From: Kitasatospora fiedleri
GTDB taxonomy: Bacteria > Actinomycetota > Actinomycetes > Streptomycetales > Streptomycetaceae
Reading direction: 5' to 3'
DNA: 64,000 nucleotides
Assembly (NCBI RefSeq): GCF_948472415.1
Contig: NZ_OX419519.1
Coordinates: forward strand, 1,178,001-1,242,000
Shown here: one piece after another, positions 27,478 to 35,964 of the stretch
Layout of the letters: every line of letters begins with the position of its first letter
How positions within the stretch are numbered: the stretch's first letter is position 1
Notes under the pieces: model-generated
The model's database searches: none
Seen by the model: the letters and a program-made list of their open reading frames with translations, nothing else
Told to the model about the DNA's origin: nothing
Program-made: the position numbers and the translations under genes

Positions 27478-28221
27478 TCAGTCGGACAGGCCCAGCGGGT
27501 CCGGGGTGCCGGTGAGCAGCTCGGGCCCGTTCGCGGAGACCCGGTTGACGGCGGTCGGCACCGCCCGGACCAGGATGTCGCCGTCGGCGGGGCGGTGCAG
27601 CAGGTCGTGCAGGTCGGCCGGGTCGGTGTTGGCCGGGTCGAGCCAGCCGGCCAGGTCGTCCCGGTCGATGATCAGCGGCATCCGGTCGTGCACCCGGCCG
27701 GCCCGGTCGGTGGCGTCCGTGGTCAGGATGGTCGTCGTGGCCAGCCAGGCCGCCGGGTTGTCCTCGGGCAGGCTCGCGTCCCGCCAGAACTCGTACAGCC
27801 CGGCCATCAGCATCAGCCCGCCGGTGGACAGGAAGTAGGGCTGCTTGTACGCCTTGCGGCCGTCGGCGGCGGGCACCGGGCGCCACTCGTAGTACCCGTC
27901 GGCCGGGATCACGCAGCGGCGCTTCGCGAAGGCCCGGCGGAACGAGGGCTTCTGGTCGACGGTCTCCGAGCGGGCGTTGATCAGCCGGGCCGCGCCCGAC
28001 CGGTCCTTCGCCCAGGACGGCACCAACCCCCAGCGCAGCGTCCGCAGTTGGCGGACCACCTCGCCGGTCTCGGCGTCCACCCGCTCCAGCACGGCGGAGA
28101 CCGGCTGGGTCGGGGCCACGTTCCAGTTCGGCGCCGGGGCCTCGGTCGGGTCCCAGCTCGCCACGTCGAGCAGGGGGACCAGGTCGGCGGGATCGGTGGT
28201 GGAGACGAAACGACCGCACAT
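27478..28221 (-). CDS. SRAP-family protein (SOS response-associated peptidase, YedK-like)
   Basis: 247-residue protein of the SRAP/YedK/HMCES family, which covalently caps abasic sites in single-stranded DNA through Cys2. All key features are present: MCGRFVSTTDP with Cys2 exposed after Met removal, NWNVAPTQP, LRWGLVPSWAKD, INARSETVDQKPSFRRAF, CVIPADGYYEWR, and HDRMPLIIDRD with the catalytic His. Start ATG 28221 is fixed by the need for Cys2. Stand-alone gene on the minus strand, convergent with the small membrane protein. Confidence 0.95.
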   Translation of the reverse strand: MCGRFVSTTDPADLVPLLDVASWDPTEAPAPNWNVAPTQPVSAVLERVDAETGEVVRQLRTLRWGLVPSWAKDRSGAARLINARSETVDQKPSFRRAFAKRRCVIPADGYYEWRPVPAADGRKAYKQPYFLSTGGLMLMAGLYEFWRDASLPEDNPAAWLATTTILTTDATDRAGRVHDRMPLIIDRDDLAGWLDPANTDPADLHDLLHRPADGDILVRAVPTAVNRVSANGPELLTGTPDPLGLSD

Positions 28222-28304
28222 GCGTCCCACCCTGCCACCGAACCCCGACAACCGCACGCGTCGGCGCCGGGCGCCGGGCGCCGGGGGCGCCTCACGGGAG
28301 TACC

Positions 28305-29276
28305 TCAGGAGTAGAAGTTGCGCTCCCAGCGGTGCCCGGCCAGCACCTTCAGCTGCCGCTCGTCCAGCGGCACCCCGTCGGCCACCGCCGCGTTGCGCTC
28401 CACGTTGCGCACCGTGCGCATGCCGGGGATCACCGTCGACACGGCGGGCGCGCTGAGCACGAACCGCAGCGCCGTCTCGGCGAGCCGGTCCGGCTCGATG
28501 CCCAGGTCGGCGGTGATCGCCGCGATCCGCCGGGCCACCTGCGCGGGCCGGTCGTCGCGGAAGTACCGGCGCCGGAAGTCGCCCTCCGGGAAGGTGGCGT
28601 CGGCGGTGATCCGGCCGGTCAGCCCGCCCTCGTCCAGCGCGACCCGGACGATCACCCCGACGCCGTGCTCCTCGCAGGCCGGGAACAGCTCGTCCAGCGG
28701 CGACTGGTCGAACACGTTGAAGATCACCTGCACCGCGTCCACCTCCCCGCTGCGCACCAACTCGACGGCGCTGTGCGGCTCGTGGTCGTTGATCGAGACG
28801 CCGAACAGGCCGATCAGGCCCTCCCGCTTCAGCTCCCGCACGGTCTCCAGCCAGTCGCCCCGGCCCAGCCACTCGTCGCTCCACACGTGGAACTGGAGCA
28901 GGTCGAACCGCTCCAGCCCGCCGGCCGCCAACGAGGTCTCCAGGCTCTGCCGGATGTGCGCCCCCGGGAAGGTCTCCGCCGGGTCCACCCCGGCGCGGGC
29001 CGGCCACTGCCCGTTCAGCGGCGGCACCTTGGTCGCCACCCGCACCTGCTCGCCGTTGGCCGCCCGCTCCCGCACCACCCGGCCGACCAGCCGCTCGCTC
29101 TCCCCGTACCCCCGGGCCGTGTCGACGAAGTTCACCCCCAGGTCGACCGCCCGGTGCAGCGCCGCCAGCGAGTCCTCCTCGCGGGCGCCCACCCAGCTGG
29201 ACGCCCCGATCCCCCACGCCCCGTAACCGACCTCCGAGACCTGCACACCGCTGCGCCCGAGCTCGCGGTACCGCAT
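28305..29276 (-). CDS. aldo/keto reductase
   Basis: 323-residue NADPH-dependent oxidoreductase of the aldo/keto reductase superfamily (TIM barrel). Catalytic tetrad elements are recognisable: Asp and Tyr in [17 protein letters not shown] (about residue 50), Lys in [10 protein letters not shown] (about 82) and His in LLQFHVW (about 127). The NADP-binding C-terminus has [17 protein letters not shown]. Length and order are standard. It precedes the SRAP gene on the same strand with an 83-bp spacer; substrate unknown. Confidence 0.93.
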   Translation of the reverse strand: MRYRELGRSGVQVSEVGYGAWGIGASSWVGAREEDSLAALHRAVDLGVNFVDTARGYGESERLVGRVVRERAANGEQVRVATKVPPLNGQWPARAGVDPAETFPGAHIRQSLETSLAAGGLERFDLLQFHVWSDEWLGRGDWLETVRELKREGLIGLFGVSINDHEPHSAVELVRSGEVDAVQVIFNVFDQSPLDELFPACEEHGVGVIVRVALDEGGLTGRITADATFPEGDFRRRYFRDDRPAQVARRIAAITADLGIEPDRLAETALRFVLSAPAVSTVIPGMRTVRNVERNAAVADGVPLDERQLKVLAGHRWERNFYS

Positions 29277-29353
29277 CCGTTCTCTCCCTCACCGGTGAAC
29301 CGACCGTTCCGGGACGGGACCCTAGGCGGCGGGGCCGGGCGGACGCCAGGGGG

Positions 29354-29788
29354 TTACCCGGACTGCTGGGTGCCGTTCGTCGGCGCGGGTGCCTGCTGCG
29401 GCTGGTACTGGTGCTGGTGGATGCCGCCGTGGACCTTGCCCTGGATCGTGATGCCGCTGAACGTGCCGCCGTTGATCACGTTGTGCAGGGTGTCGCCGCT
29501 CAGCGCGGCCTCGGCCTGGCGGTGCCAGCGCTCCAGCGCGGGGCCGAACTCCGGTTCCAGCGCGGCGCGGACGGCCAGCGCGCTGTTCAGCCGTCCGGCC
29601 AGTTCGGTGTTCTGCGGGTCGCGCTCCAGCGCCGCCAGCTCGGCCTCGCCGCTGCTGACCGAGGCGGCCGCCGCGTGCTGGAACGGCCGACGGACCAGTG
29701 CGGTCAGCCCGTTCCAGCACTGCTTGCCGAGCTCCCCGCCCGCGCCCCCGGCCAGTGCCGCCAGCAGTCCCAGCGAAATCGGGTCCAT
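29354..29788 (-). CDS. small hypothetical protein with NGGTFSGITIQG motif
   Basis: 144-residue protein, ATG at 29788. A short N-terminal hydrophobic/glycine segment (SLGLLAALAGGAGGELGKQC) resembles the N-terminal helix of actinobacterial conflict-system proteins, a helical middle follows, and the C-terminal part has VINGGTFSGITIQGKVHGG followed by a Gln/His-rich tail. A comparable GGxFxGxxxQG element often sits beside NTPase or TIR-type domains in streptomycete biological-conflict proteins; here it is stand-alone. Function is not known. It is divergent from the FhuF-like gene. Confidence 0.65.
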   Translation of the reverse strand: MDPISLGLLAALAGGAGGELGKQCWNGLTALVRRPFQHAAAASVSSGEAELAALERDPQNTELAGRLNSALAVRAALEPEFGPALERWHRQAEAALSGDTLHNVINGGTFSGITIQGKVHGGIHQHQYQPQQAPAPTNGTQQSG

Positions 29789-29899
29789 CGGCCCGCCCCC
29801 TCCCTCGATCTGCCGCCCGCGTCGGGCGGCTTGCCACACTACACTCCGCGATGTGCCCCTCACCTGCGATTCGCCGACGTCGTCCCGGCCGTCCCGACC

Positions 29900-30576
29900 G
29901 TGACGGCCACCGATCCGCGCGCCGCGCTCGGCCCGTACTTCGCCGTCCGCGCCGACGCGTCCCCGCCGCCCGGGTTCCGTCCGTTGCCCGAACTGTCCGC
30001 GGCGGACGGCCCGTTGGCGGCGCGGATCGCCGAGGTGGGCCGGGTGCTGGGGACGGGCGAGCCGCGGGTGGCGGCGTCGACGGCGCACCTGGGGCTGGCG
30101 GCGCGGCTCTGGTCGGTGGCGCTCGGGGGCGGCTGGTGACGGGGCGGGTGCCGGAGCTGGACGGGGCGTGGTTCGCGCTGCCGCCGCAGGGGCCGTTCGA
30201 CCTGTGGCTGCCGTCCGCGCCCGGCCGGGAGGCCACCGCCGCGGCGCTGGAGGCGACGGTGCTGACGGGCCGACTGGCACCGCTCGCGGGAGCCGTGCGC
30301 GCCGTCACCCCGCTCGCCCCGGGCCTGCTCGCGGGCAACGCCGCCTCCGCGCTGGTCGGTGCGGCCCGCCAGGCGGCGACCGTTCCGGCCTTCCGCGCCC
30401 CGGCCGCCGCGCTGGCCCGCGCCCTGCTGGCCCGCCCGGCGCTCGCGTCCACCGGGACGGTCTCCCCGCCCGGGCGTCCGCTCGCCTTCCGCCGGGCCTC
30501 GTGCTGCCTGTACTACCGCACCCCGTCCGGCGGCCTGTGCGGCGACTGCGTGTTCACCCGGGCGCCCCGCCGCTGA
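29900..30576 (+). CDS. FhuF-like [2Fe-2S] protein (one frame break)
   Basis: About 225 residues after repair. The C-terminus carries the FhuF [2Fe-2S] ligand pattern CC-x10-C-x2-C (CCLYYRTPSGGLCGDCVF, near 30502-30555). FhuF proteins reduce ferric siderophore complexes in the cytosol. The GTG at 29900 gives MTATDPRAALGPYF; the frame breaks at about 30125-30133 in a g-rich run (ALGGG/GRLVTGRVPELDGAWF), consistent with one missing G. No siderophore uptake genes adjoin it, though a metal-receptor-fold protein lies 1.5 kb downstream. Confidence 0.8.
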
Positions 30577-30674
30577 GCCGCGCTCCGGGCGGCCGGGGTC
30601 GTGAACCCGGGACCGGCGGGTAGCAGGCAGGGTGAGGGCAGTGGGCGGCGCATCGCACGAGGGGGGGCGGGGCA

Positions 30675-31381
30675 GTGGCGGGGGAACTGGCGGGGGAAGC
30701 AGCGGGGGAACTGGCCGGGGCAGGGGCGGCGGAGCCGGGCGGCAACCGGCGCGGTCGGCGCGCGAAGGAGGAGATCCTCGACGCGACGGCCCGCGTGATG
30801 GCCCTGCGGGGCTACGCCGCCACCACCATCTCGACCATCACCGCCGAGACCGGGCTGCCCCGCAGCGCGATCTACCACCACTTCCGGTCCAAGGGCGGCC
30901 TGCTCTCCGCCGTGATGGCCCGTGGCGCCCGCGACTTCTTCGCCGCCATGCGCACCGCCCACCGCGATCCCCCCGAGGGCGGCAGCCACCGCGAGCGGAT
31001 GGCCTGGTACCTGGACCGGACCGCCGAAGTCCTCGCCGCCCAACCCGACTTCATGCGGCTGCACTTCCTGCTGCTGCTGAGCGACGAGGCCACCGAGGCC
31101 GAGGTCGCGGAGATGAACCGGCGGGTGCGCGACGAGGCCCGCGCCCACATCCGGGCGATGATCTCCGCCGTCTTCGCCGACCGGGGCCCGAGACCGCCCG
31201 GGCGGTCGCCGAGGAACTCGACCACTTCACCCTCGCCGGCTTCGACGGCGCCTTCCTCACCTCCCAGGCCGACCCGGAACGCACCGTCGCCACCCAGACG
31301 GCCCGCCTCGCCGACGCCCTCGTCGCCCTCGGCGAGGCGACCGCTGCCCGATACAAGGGGCTTTCCCGACAGCCGAGTTGA
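30675..31381 (+). CDS. TetR/AcrR family transcriptional regulator (one frame break)
   Basis: About 235 residues after repair. An unusual Gly/Ala-Glu-rich N-terminus (MAGELAGEAAGELAGAGAA) precedes a standard TetR DNA-binding domain, RAKEEILDATARVMALRGYA then TTISTITAETGLPRSAIYHHF (about residues 30-75), and the helical ligand domain. The frame breaks at 31187-31189, where ggccc should be ggcccc (RGPETARAVAEELDHF). GTG start at 30675. The target is not evident; the downstream convergent gene is the metal-receptor-fold protein. Confidence 0.85.
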
Positions 31382-31414
31382 CCACCCGCCGGGACGGTCG
31401 GGGCGTTCGGGCGG

Positions 31415-32224
31415 TCAGTGGCGGCGGCGGTCGGCGAGCTGGGCGGCGAGGACGGTCGGGGCCTGGGCGAGCGAGGGGCCGTACCAGGTGAGGTGGCGGC
31501 CGTCGAGGAGGGCGTACGGGAGGCCCGGGAAGGCGTCCGGCCCGTCGGTGGCGGTGAAGCGGTAGGGCTCGTCCGGCAGGAGGAGCAACTCGGGCTCCAG
31601 GGCGTGGAGTTCGGCGAGCGGGAGGCGCGGGTAGCGGTCGGGGGCGCCGGGGCCGTCGGGGCGATCGGGGCCGTCGGCCGGGAGCAGGTCGACGCCGAGG
31701 CGGCGGAGCAGGTCGGCGGCGAAGGTGTCCCGGCCGAGGACCATCCAGGGGCGGCGCCAGATCGGGGCGACGGCCCGCACGGTGCGGGCGGGCGGCTCGA
31801 AGGACCATGCCTGTCGGGCGGTCACCAGCCAGTCGGGGCAGGGGAGTTGGAGGACGTCCACGAGCAGCCGGTGGAGCGAGGCGAGGGCCTGGTCGAGGTC
31901 GCGGACGCGGGTGGTCCACACCGGGAGTCCGGCGGCGCGCAGCGCGGCCAGGTCGGGGGCGCGGTTCTCCTCCTCGTTGGCGATCACCAGGTCGGGGCGG
32001 AGCGCGCAGATCGCCTCCACCGAGGGGTTCTTGGTGCCGCCGATCCGGGCGACGTCCAGCCCGGCGGGGTGGGTGCACCAGTCGGTGGCGCCGACCAGCA
32101 GGCCGGGGGCGCTGACGGCGACGGCCTCGGTGAGCGAGGGGACGAGGGAGACCACCCGCCGGAGCCCGGGCGGCAGCCGTACGTCGTCGCCCTCGTCGTC
32201 CGTCAACCGCCGCGCCGCGTCCAT
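31415..32224 (-). CDS. helical-backbone metal receptor (BtuF/TroA-like) protein without signal peptide
   Basis: 269-residue protein of the periplasmic-binding-like TroA/BtuF fold: RRVVSLVPSLTEAVAV at the N-terminus, DWCTHPAG and GGTKNPSVEAICALRPDLVIANEEENR in the first lobe, a bridging helix, and LLPDEPYRF plus LDGRHLTWYGPSLAQAP in the second. BtuF-like members bind cobalamin or metal chelates. It lacks a lipobox and signal peptide from the ATG at 32224, so it is probably cytoplasmic. No ABC transporter genes adjoin. Cobinamide or metal binding is inference. Confidence 0.8.
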   Translation of the reverse strand: MDAARRLTDDEGDDVRLPPGLRRVVSLVPSLTEAVAVSAPGLLVGATDWCTHPAGLDVARIGGTKNPSVEAICALRPDLVIANEEENRAPDLAALRAAGLPVWTTRVRDLDQALASLHRLLVDVLQLPCPDWLVTARQAWSFEPPARTVRAVAPIWRRPWMVLGRDTFAADLLRRLGVDLLPADGPDRPDGPGAPDRYPRLPLAELHALEPELLLLPDEPYRFTATDGPDAFPGLPYALLDGRHLTWYGPSLAQAPTVLAAQLADRRRH

Positions 32225-32554
32225 GTGGGACACGCTACTGAATTCGGCGGCCAATGACGTATTTTTCACGAATTCGGAATGGCCGGGTGCCCGAATTTTC
32301 CCGACATCACGCCGGAATCGGATTCGACCGCCGCCACTACCGCGCGGAGATGCCCGCGAACCCCGGGTGTACGGAACGGGAACAGGCAGGGCGCATTTCC
32401 GGTTCGGGGCCACGGTTGGGGGCCACGGTTCGGTCCCGCGATTCGGGGCCGACCGCTGCGCGGTCGCCCGGGCAACGGTTGCATCCGGTAACCGGGTACG
32501 GGTTTACCGTCGAAGACGTCCCCGGCCGGGGGCCTGGTGACGGGAGTGAGCGAG
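32225..32554. other. AT-richer intergenic region upstream of the MerR operon
   Basis: 330 bp without a gene. It is less GC-rich than its surroundings and includes three gaattcgg/ccgaattt-like elements (near 32239, 32269 and 32291), of which the last two are in inverse orientation. Its distal part holds the MerR-type promoter listed separately. Confidence 0.65.
32479..32510 (+). promoter_or_regulatory. MerR-type promoter with operator in a 20-bp spacer
   Basis: TTGCAT (32479-32484) and TACCGT (32505-32510) are 20 bp apart, the long spacing typical of MerR-activated promoters. Inside lies the dyad CGGTAA (32486-32491) / TTACCG (32504-32509). It precedes the two-gene unit ending in a MerR regulator, so autoregulation is expected. 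Confidence 0.6.
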
Positions 32555-32899
32555 ATGAGCGGGATGGGTGGTCCGGACTGGGTGCCGGCCTCGTGCACGC
32601 TGCCCGTGGCGGAGCGGCCGCTGCGGGTGGCGGAGTGGGACGCGCTGTTCGCCGAACGACTGGAGCGGGTCTCGCGGCCGGAGCCGTTGCGGCTGCGCCT
32701 GGTGCTGCGCGGGGGCGAGGGCGTCGAGGAGCGGGTGCGGGAGCTGGCCGTGCGGGAGGGCGGCTGCTGCTCGTTCTTCGCCTTCGACGTCGCGGCCGAC
32801 CGGGGCGCGGTGGTGCTCGGCATAGCGGTCGGCGCGGCGCACGCGGCGATCCTGGCGGCGCTGGAGCGCCGGGTGACGGCGGCCGGGAGGGCGCGGTGA
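32555..32899 (+). CDS. small hypothetical protein with EGGCCSFF motif, in MerR operon
   Basis: 114-residue soluble protein. The ATG at 32555 has gggag about 8 nt upstream; a GTG at 32537 is an alternative. Features: an early Cys in VPASCTLPVAERPLRVAEWD, then VRELAVREGGCCSFFAFDV (about residues 60-80) with adjacent cysteines that could bind a soft metal or form a redox pair. It overlaps the MerR gene by GTGA, so the two are coupled. I do not know its function; a role with the MerR effector, perhaps a metal, is inferred from the cysteines and the linkage. Confidence 0.75.
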   Translation: MSGMGGPDWVPASCTLPVAERPLRVAEWDALFAERLERVSRPEPLRLRLVLRGGEGVEERVRELAVREGGCCSFFAFDVAADRGAVVLGIAVGAAHAAILAALERRVTAAGRAR

Positions 32900-33333
32900 G
32901 CGGGCAGTTGCGGACCGCGCAGGTCGCCCGGGCGGCCGGGGTGAACGCCCGGACCCTGCGCTCCTACGAGCGCCGCGGCCTGCTGCCGGAGCCCGACCGC
33001 TCCCCGGGCGGCCACCGCCGTGACGACGGGCGGGCCGTGACCGCACTGCGGGTCGCCAAGGCCGCCCAGCGCCTCGGCTTCCCCCTGGAGGAGGCCGCCG
33101 AGTTGCTGGAGACCGGCCGCCACCGCCACGGCCGTCCCGTTCCCGGGCTCCAGGAGCGCACCCGGTGCAAGCCGGCCGAGGTCGAGCGGAGGATCGCCGA
33201 CCTGGCCGCCGCCCGCGGAGTCCTCACCGCGGCCCTCGACGCCGGCTGTGACGACCTCACCCGGTGGGCCAGGACCCCGGGCCGCCCCGTTCCCTTCACC
33301 GGCCCCGCCGCGACGGACGACGTGCCCCGGTAG
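32896..33333 (+). CDS. MerR family transcriptional regulator
   Basis: 145-residue regulator: N-terminal winged helix RTAQVARAAGVNARTLRSYERRGLLPEPDRSPGG (residues 5-40), a dimerisation helix, and a C-terminal effector region with single cysteines in ERTRCKPAEVERRI (about 90) and LDAGCDDLTRW (about 120). The Cys spacing resembles metal-responsive MerR proteins but with fewer ligands than MerR itself. GTG start overlaps the upstream small gene by 4 bp. A matching promoter with a 20-bp spacer and dyad lies at 32479-32510. Confidence 0.9.
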   Translation: MSGQLRTAQVARAAGVNARTLRSYERRGLLPEPDRSPGGHRRDDGRAVTALRVAKAAQRLGFPLEEAAELLETGRHRHGRPVPGLQERTRCKPAEVERRIADLAAARGVLTAALDAGCDDLTRWARTPGRPVPFTGPAATDDVPR

Positions 33334-33382
33334 TACACCGGTAGTGCCCCGGGGCAGCCGCTCCGGGGCGGCCGCCGCGGGG

Positions 33383-34356
33383 TCAGAGCCAGTCGTTCCG
33401 GACGGCCTGGGCACCCGCCTGGAAGCGGCTCTCGGCGCCCAGCCGGTTCATCAGGTCCTGCATCATCCGGCGCACCGTCCGCAGGGACAGGCCCAGCTTG
33501 CGGCCGGCGGACTCGTCGGTGTGGCCTTGGCTCAGCAGTTCCAGCAGGGCGCGCTCGGACCCGGTGAGGTCCTGGCCGTCACGGGGGTGGGCTGCCCGAA
33601 GTCGGTTCCGCTGCGCCAGAGTTCGTCGAACAGCGCGCACAGCGGCTGGATCAGCGCCGCCCCGTGCAGCTCCAGTGCGCCGCGGCGGCCGTCGCTGGGG
33701 TCGATCGGCACCAGGGCGATGCTGCGGTCGACGATCACCAGCCGGATCGGCAGCAGCGGCACGGTGCGCGTCAGACCGCCCAACTCGGCCAGCCACCGGG
33801 CATATCGCAGGGTGTCGGGGTCGTTGCGGAAGCTGTCCTGGAAGATGCTGCGAATGACCACTCCGCGTTCCAGCGCCAGCTGATTGGGGTGCTTGCCGGC
33901 CTGGATGGAATCGGGACGAACTGCTCCCCCCCGCATCAGGGAGAGGCATTCCCGGGTCGCGGTCGCCGCGAGTTCCTCCAGGCGGTCGCGGACGGCATCG
34001 AGGGATTCCAGCCGCAGGACCTGCTCGTCGTCGGGCCGCCGGTCGACGTACTCGGCGGAGAGGGCCGCGATCTCGGACCGGGCGCTCTCCAACTGCTGCT
34101 GTCGGAACAGCAGTTGGTTCTGATTGCGGGCGAGTAGCCTGGTCAGCCCGACCTCCGGGCTGACGGCCCGTAGCGCGTGGGCGCCGCCCGCGGGCCGAAG
34201 CAGCGTCAGTTCCAGCAGCTCGTCCAGTGCTTCGCGCACCTGCGCCTCCGTCAGGCGCAGGCTCGTGGCGATCCGCTCGACCCCCGCGTCCGGCTCGGCC
34301 AGCAGGGCCCTGTAGACACCCTCCGTCAGGGCGTTCAATCCCAGTACTTGCAACAC
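33383..34356 (-). CDS. TrmB-like plus LuxR-type HTH transcriptional regulator (one frame break)
   Basis: 324-residue regulator once one base is restored in the G run at 33583-33587. The N-terminus is a TrmB-like winged helix (LGLNALTEGVYRALLAEPDA then ATSLRLTEAQVREALDEL, about residues 5-50), followed by a coiled-coil segment, a PLD-like middle domain (LERGVVIRSIFQDSFRNDPDTLRYARWL; VPLLPIRLVIVDRSIALVPID) and a C-terminal LuxR HTH (LLELLSQGHTDESAGRKLGLSLRTVRRMMQDL). GTG at 34356 has a ggagg ribosome-binding site. It is divergent from a gene for a small exported peptide, and a dyad lies 20 bp upstream of its start. Confidence 0.85.
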
Positions 34357-34375
34357 CGCGACACCCTCCCCGTAT

Positions 34376-34390
34376 CGATGATCATCATCG
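34376..34390. promoter_or_regulatory. 15-bp dyad upstream of the LuxR-type regulator
   Basis: CGATGAT-C-ATCATCG is a perfect 7-1-7 inverted repeat, 20 bp before the regulator's GTG. It is a candidate autoregulatory operator. Confidence 0.5.
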
Positions 34391-34416
34391 GTGCACGGCG
34401 GCCGGGGACGCAATGC

Positions 34417-34430
34417 TTTCGCAGGCGAAA
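34417..34430. promoter_or_regulatory. 14-bp dyad in the regulator-peptide intergenic region
   Basis: TTTCGC-AG-GCGAAA (6-2-6) lies in the same AT-richer 262-bp divergent region, nearer the peptide gene. Confidence 0.4.
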
Positions 34431-34618
34431 TGATCTGGCACTTAGATGCCGAGTGACTTGATGCCACTTCTGTAGTCGTGACATCGCCTTCCGTAGGCGG
34501 CAAGCTCTTCCTCGTCAGCGGAAAACGCCGCAAAAACCGGGACGAGTTCCGCGAACCACTCACTGACACAGCAACCACTCACGGGTACAGCATGGGTACG
34601 AAACAGGAGAGAACAGTC

Positions 34619-34792
34619 GTGGCTCACTCGATACGCATCGTATGCACCGGTCTGATCGCCGCATTCACCGTCGGTCTGGTCTTCGTCGCCGCGGACGGCC
34701 TCGCGGCCGATCACTCGGACGTCCGACACTCCGTCACCGCCTCGGGCTTCGACTGGGATTCCGCTCCTGCTTCACCCCCCGCACAGAGTTGA
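34619..34792 (+). CDS. 57-aa exported small peptide precursor
   Basis: GTG at 34619 preceded by caggaga, a good ribosome-binding site. The 57-residue product has a short basic N-terminus and a hydrophobic segment (IVCTGLIAAFTVGLVFVAAD) followed by an Ala-rich cleavage-like region (GLAADH) and a short hydrophilic tail ending with SGFDWDSAPASPPAQS. This layout fits a secreted peptide released after signal cleavage. It lies divergently next to the TrmB/LuxR regulator and 9 bp before the 89-aa gene, so a signalling or regulatory role is plausible but unproven. Confidence 0.65.
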   Translation: MAHSIRIVCTGLIAAFTVGLVFVAADGLAADHSDVRHSVTASGFDWDSAPASPPAQS

Positions 34793-34801
34793 CCGGACCT
34801 C

Positions 34802-35071
34802 GTGCAGTTGGTCGCGGTGACTCTCGTCCGTTCCGATCCGGCGCCCTCGCAACTGACGGCTGAAGCGGTGACCGACCTGATCTGGGTCCACAGCCGGCAC
34901 GAAGACCGAGTGGAACACATCCGCACCCGCGTCGACCTCAACTGCTACCGCATCGCCGCCGCGATCATCGCGGACACCCCGGACGCGGCGACCACGAACC
35001 TGCGCCACGTCTGCGAACGCGCTCTGCAGCAAGCGCCGGCCCTGCGCGGCTGGTGCCTCGCCCTCACCTGA
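34802..35071 (+). CDS. 89-aa hypothetical protein downstream of the exported peptide
   Basis: Small soluble protein starting at GTG 34802 (or GTG 34817), 9 bp after the peptide gene and probably co-transcribed. It has no signal or membrane segment; two helical stretches (TAEAVTDLIWVHSRHEDRVE and TTNLRHVCERALQQAPALRG) and two cysteines. Codon use is typical coding. I do not recognise the family; together with the peptide and the divergent regulator it forms a compact three-gene locus. Confidence 0.6.
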   Translation: MQLVAVTLVRSDPAPSQLTAEAVTDLIWVHSRHEDRVEHIRTRVDLNCYRIAAAIIADTPDAATTNLRHVCERALQQAPALRGWCLALT

Positions 35072-35473
35072 GCCTCCGCCGAGAGCTCGACCGGGGCCTC
35101 CACCGAGGGCCCCACCGAGGGCCCTACCGAGGGCCCCGCCCAGACTTCCACGCAGACCTCCAGGGACCGAGCCCGCGGCTCTCCCGGCCGCACGAGGCCG
35201 TCCCGCCCGGAGGTCGAGCACCACCTGCCCGCCGCCGCCGTCCGAACTCCTCGGTCCAGCCCGGCACATGACGTCCAGTCGGGAAGAGACGACCCCGACC
35301 GCGACAGCCCCCGATGGCCGACGCAGCGGTCGTCACAGGCTCCTCGGCCCCGCCCGCCGGTCTCCGCACGCCCTGAGCGGCCCGGCCCGTCCCCGGCGGA
35401 ACCCGCTCCGGCGCCCCGGCGACGGCCGAGACACCTCCTCCCTTCCCCTTTCCCGAAAAGAAGGCTCCTCGCC
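35072..35473. other. gene-free spacer with 12-bp tandem repeat
   Basis: 402 bp between the 89-aa gene and the first secreted protein. It contains three 12-bp units of accgagggcccc at 35102-35137. The reading frames across it are proline- and arginine-rich and unconvincing. A promoter for the secreted protein should lie near its end, but I cannot name -35/-10 boxes. Confidence 0.7.
35102..35137. repeat. 12-bp tandem repeat, three copies
   Basis: accgagggcccc at 35102, 35114 (last base t) and 35126. Confidence 0.88.
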
Positions 35474-35917
35474 ATGCGCATCCTCGCCAAGATCGCCACC
35501 GCCGCGGCCGTCGCCGTGCCGCTGCTCGTCGCCATCCCCGGAGCGGCCAACGCCGCGGCCACCCCGTCCGGTTGTTCCAGCGTCACCCAGATCGGCAGCA
35601 CCGCCTACCTCAACGTCGGCGGGCAGACGATGGCGTCGGTGAAGCAGTACAAGGGCTGCGGGAAGAACTACTCCTACCTGTACGTGTGGGAGGGCTACCG
35701 CAACACCCACAGCAGCTGGGACGTGTGCACGGCCATCGTCACCGGCGGCGGGCACGACGTCCAGGACCCCCGGTGCGGCCACAACTCCGTGGAGCTGTGG
35801 TCCTTCGGCGCCGCGACCCTGGCGGAGTGCACCCAGGGCCTGGGCTGGACGGGCTACGGCCCCATCCCCTACCCCAGCGACGGCGACATCGCGGTCAAGA
35901 CCGACGTCCGCTGCTGA
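35474..35917 (+). CDS. secreted cysteine-rich protein, unknown function
   Basis: 147 residues. Classic Sec signal peptide (MRILAKIATAAAVAVPLLVA, cleavage after ANA at about 27) and an exported domain with six cysteines (C34, then CGKN, DVCTA, PRCGHN, ECTQG, and the final C), consistent with three disulfides. The ATG at 35474 has an aagaagg ribosome-binding region. The aromatic and glycine-rich strands suggest a small beta domain. I do not recognise a family. It is the first of three consecutive genes for exported proteins. Confidence 0.82.
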   Translation: MRILAKIATAAAVAVPLLVAIPGAANAAATPSGCSSVTQIGSTAYLNVGGQTMASVKQYKGCGKNYSYLYVWEGYRNTHSSWDVCTAIVTGGGHDVQDPRCGHNSVELWSFGAATLAECTQGLGWTGYGPIPYPSDGDIAVKTDVRC

Positions 35918-35964
35918 CCGTCCCACCCACGGCGACCGCCGTGGCACCGGCTCCCGGAACACCG

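Noticed and set aside
32225..32554. Horizontal-transfer scar or attachment site in the AT-richer spacer
   Set aside because: No integrase, tRNA end or direct-repeat boundary; the low GC is adequately explained by a regulatory region.
34442..34729. 95-aa minus-strand reading frame across the regulator-peptide spacer
   Set aside because: It overlaps the exported-peptide gene on the opposite strand, has no clear ribosome-binding site and no recognisable domain; the plus-strand genes have better signals.
35268..35642. 124-aa plus-strand reading frame overlapping the first secreted-protein gene
   Set aside because: Arg/Pro-rich, typical of out-of-frame high-GC translation, and it overlaps the well-supported signal-peptide gene at 35474.
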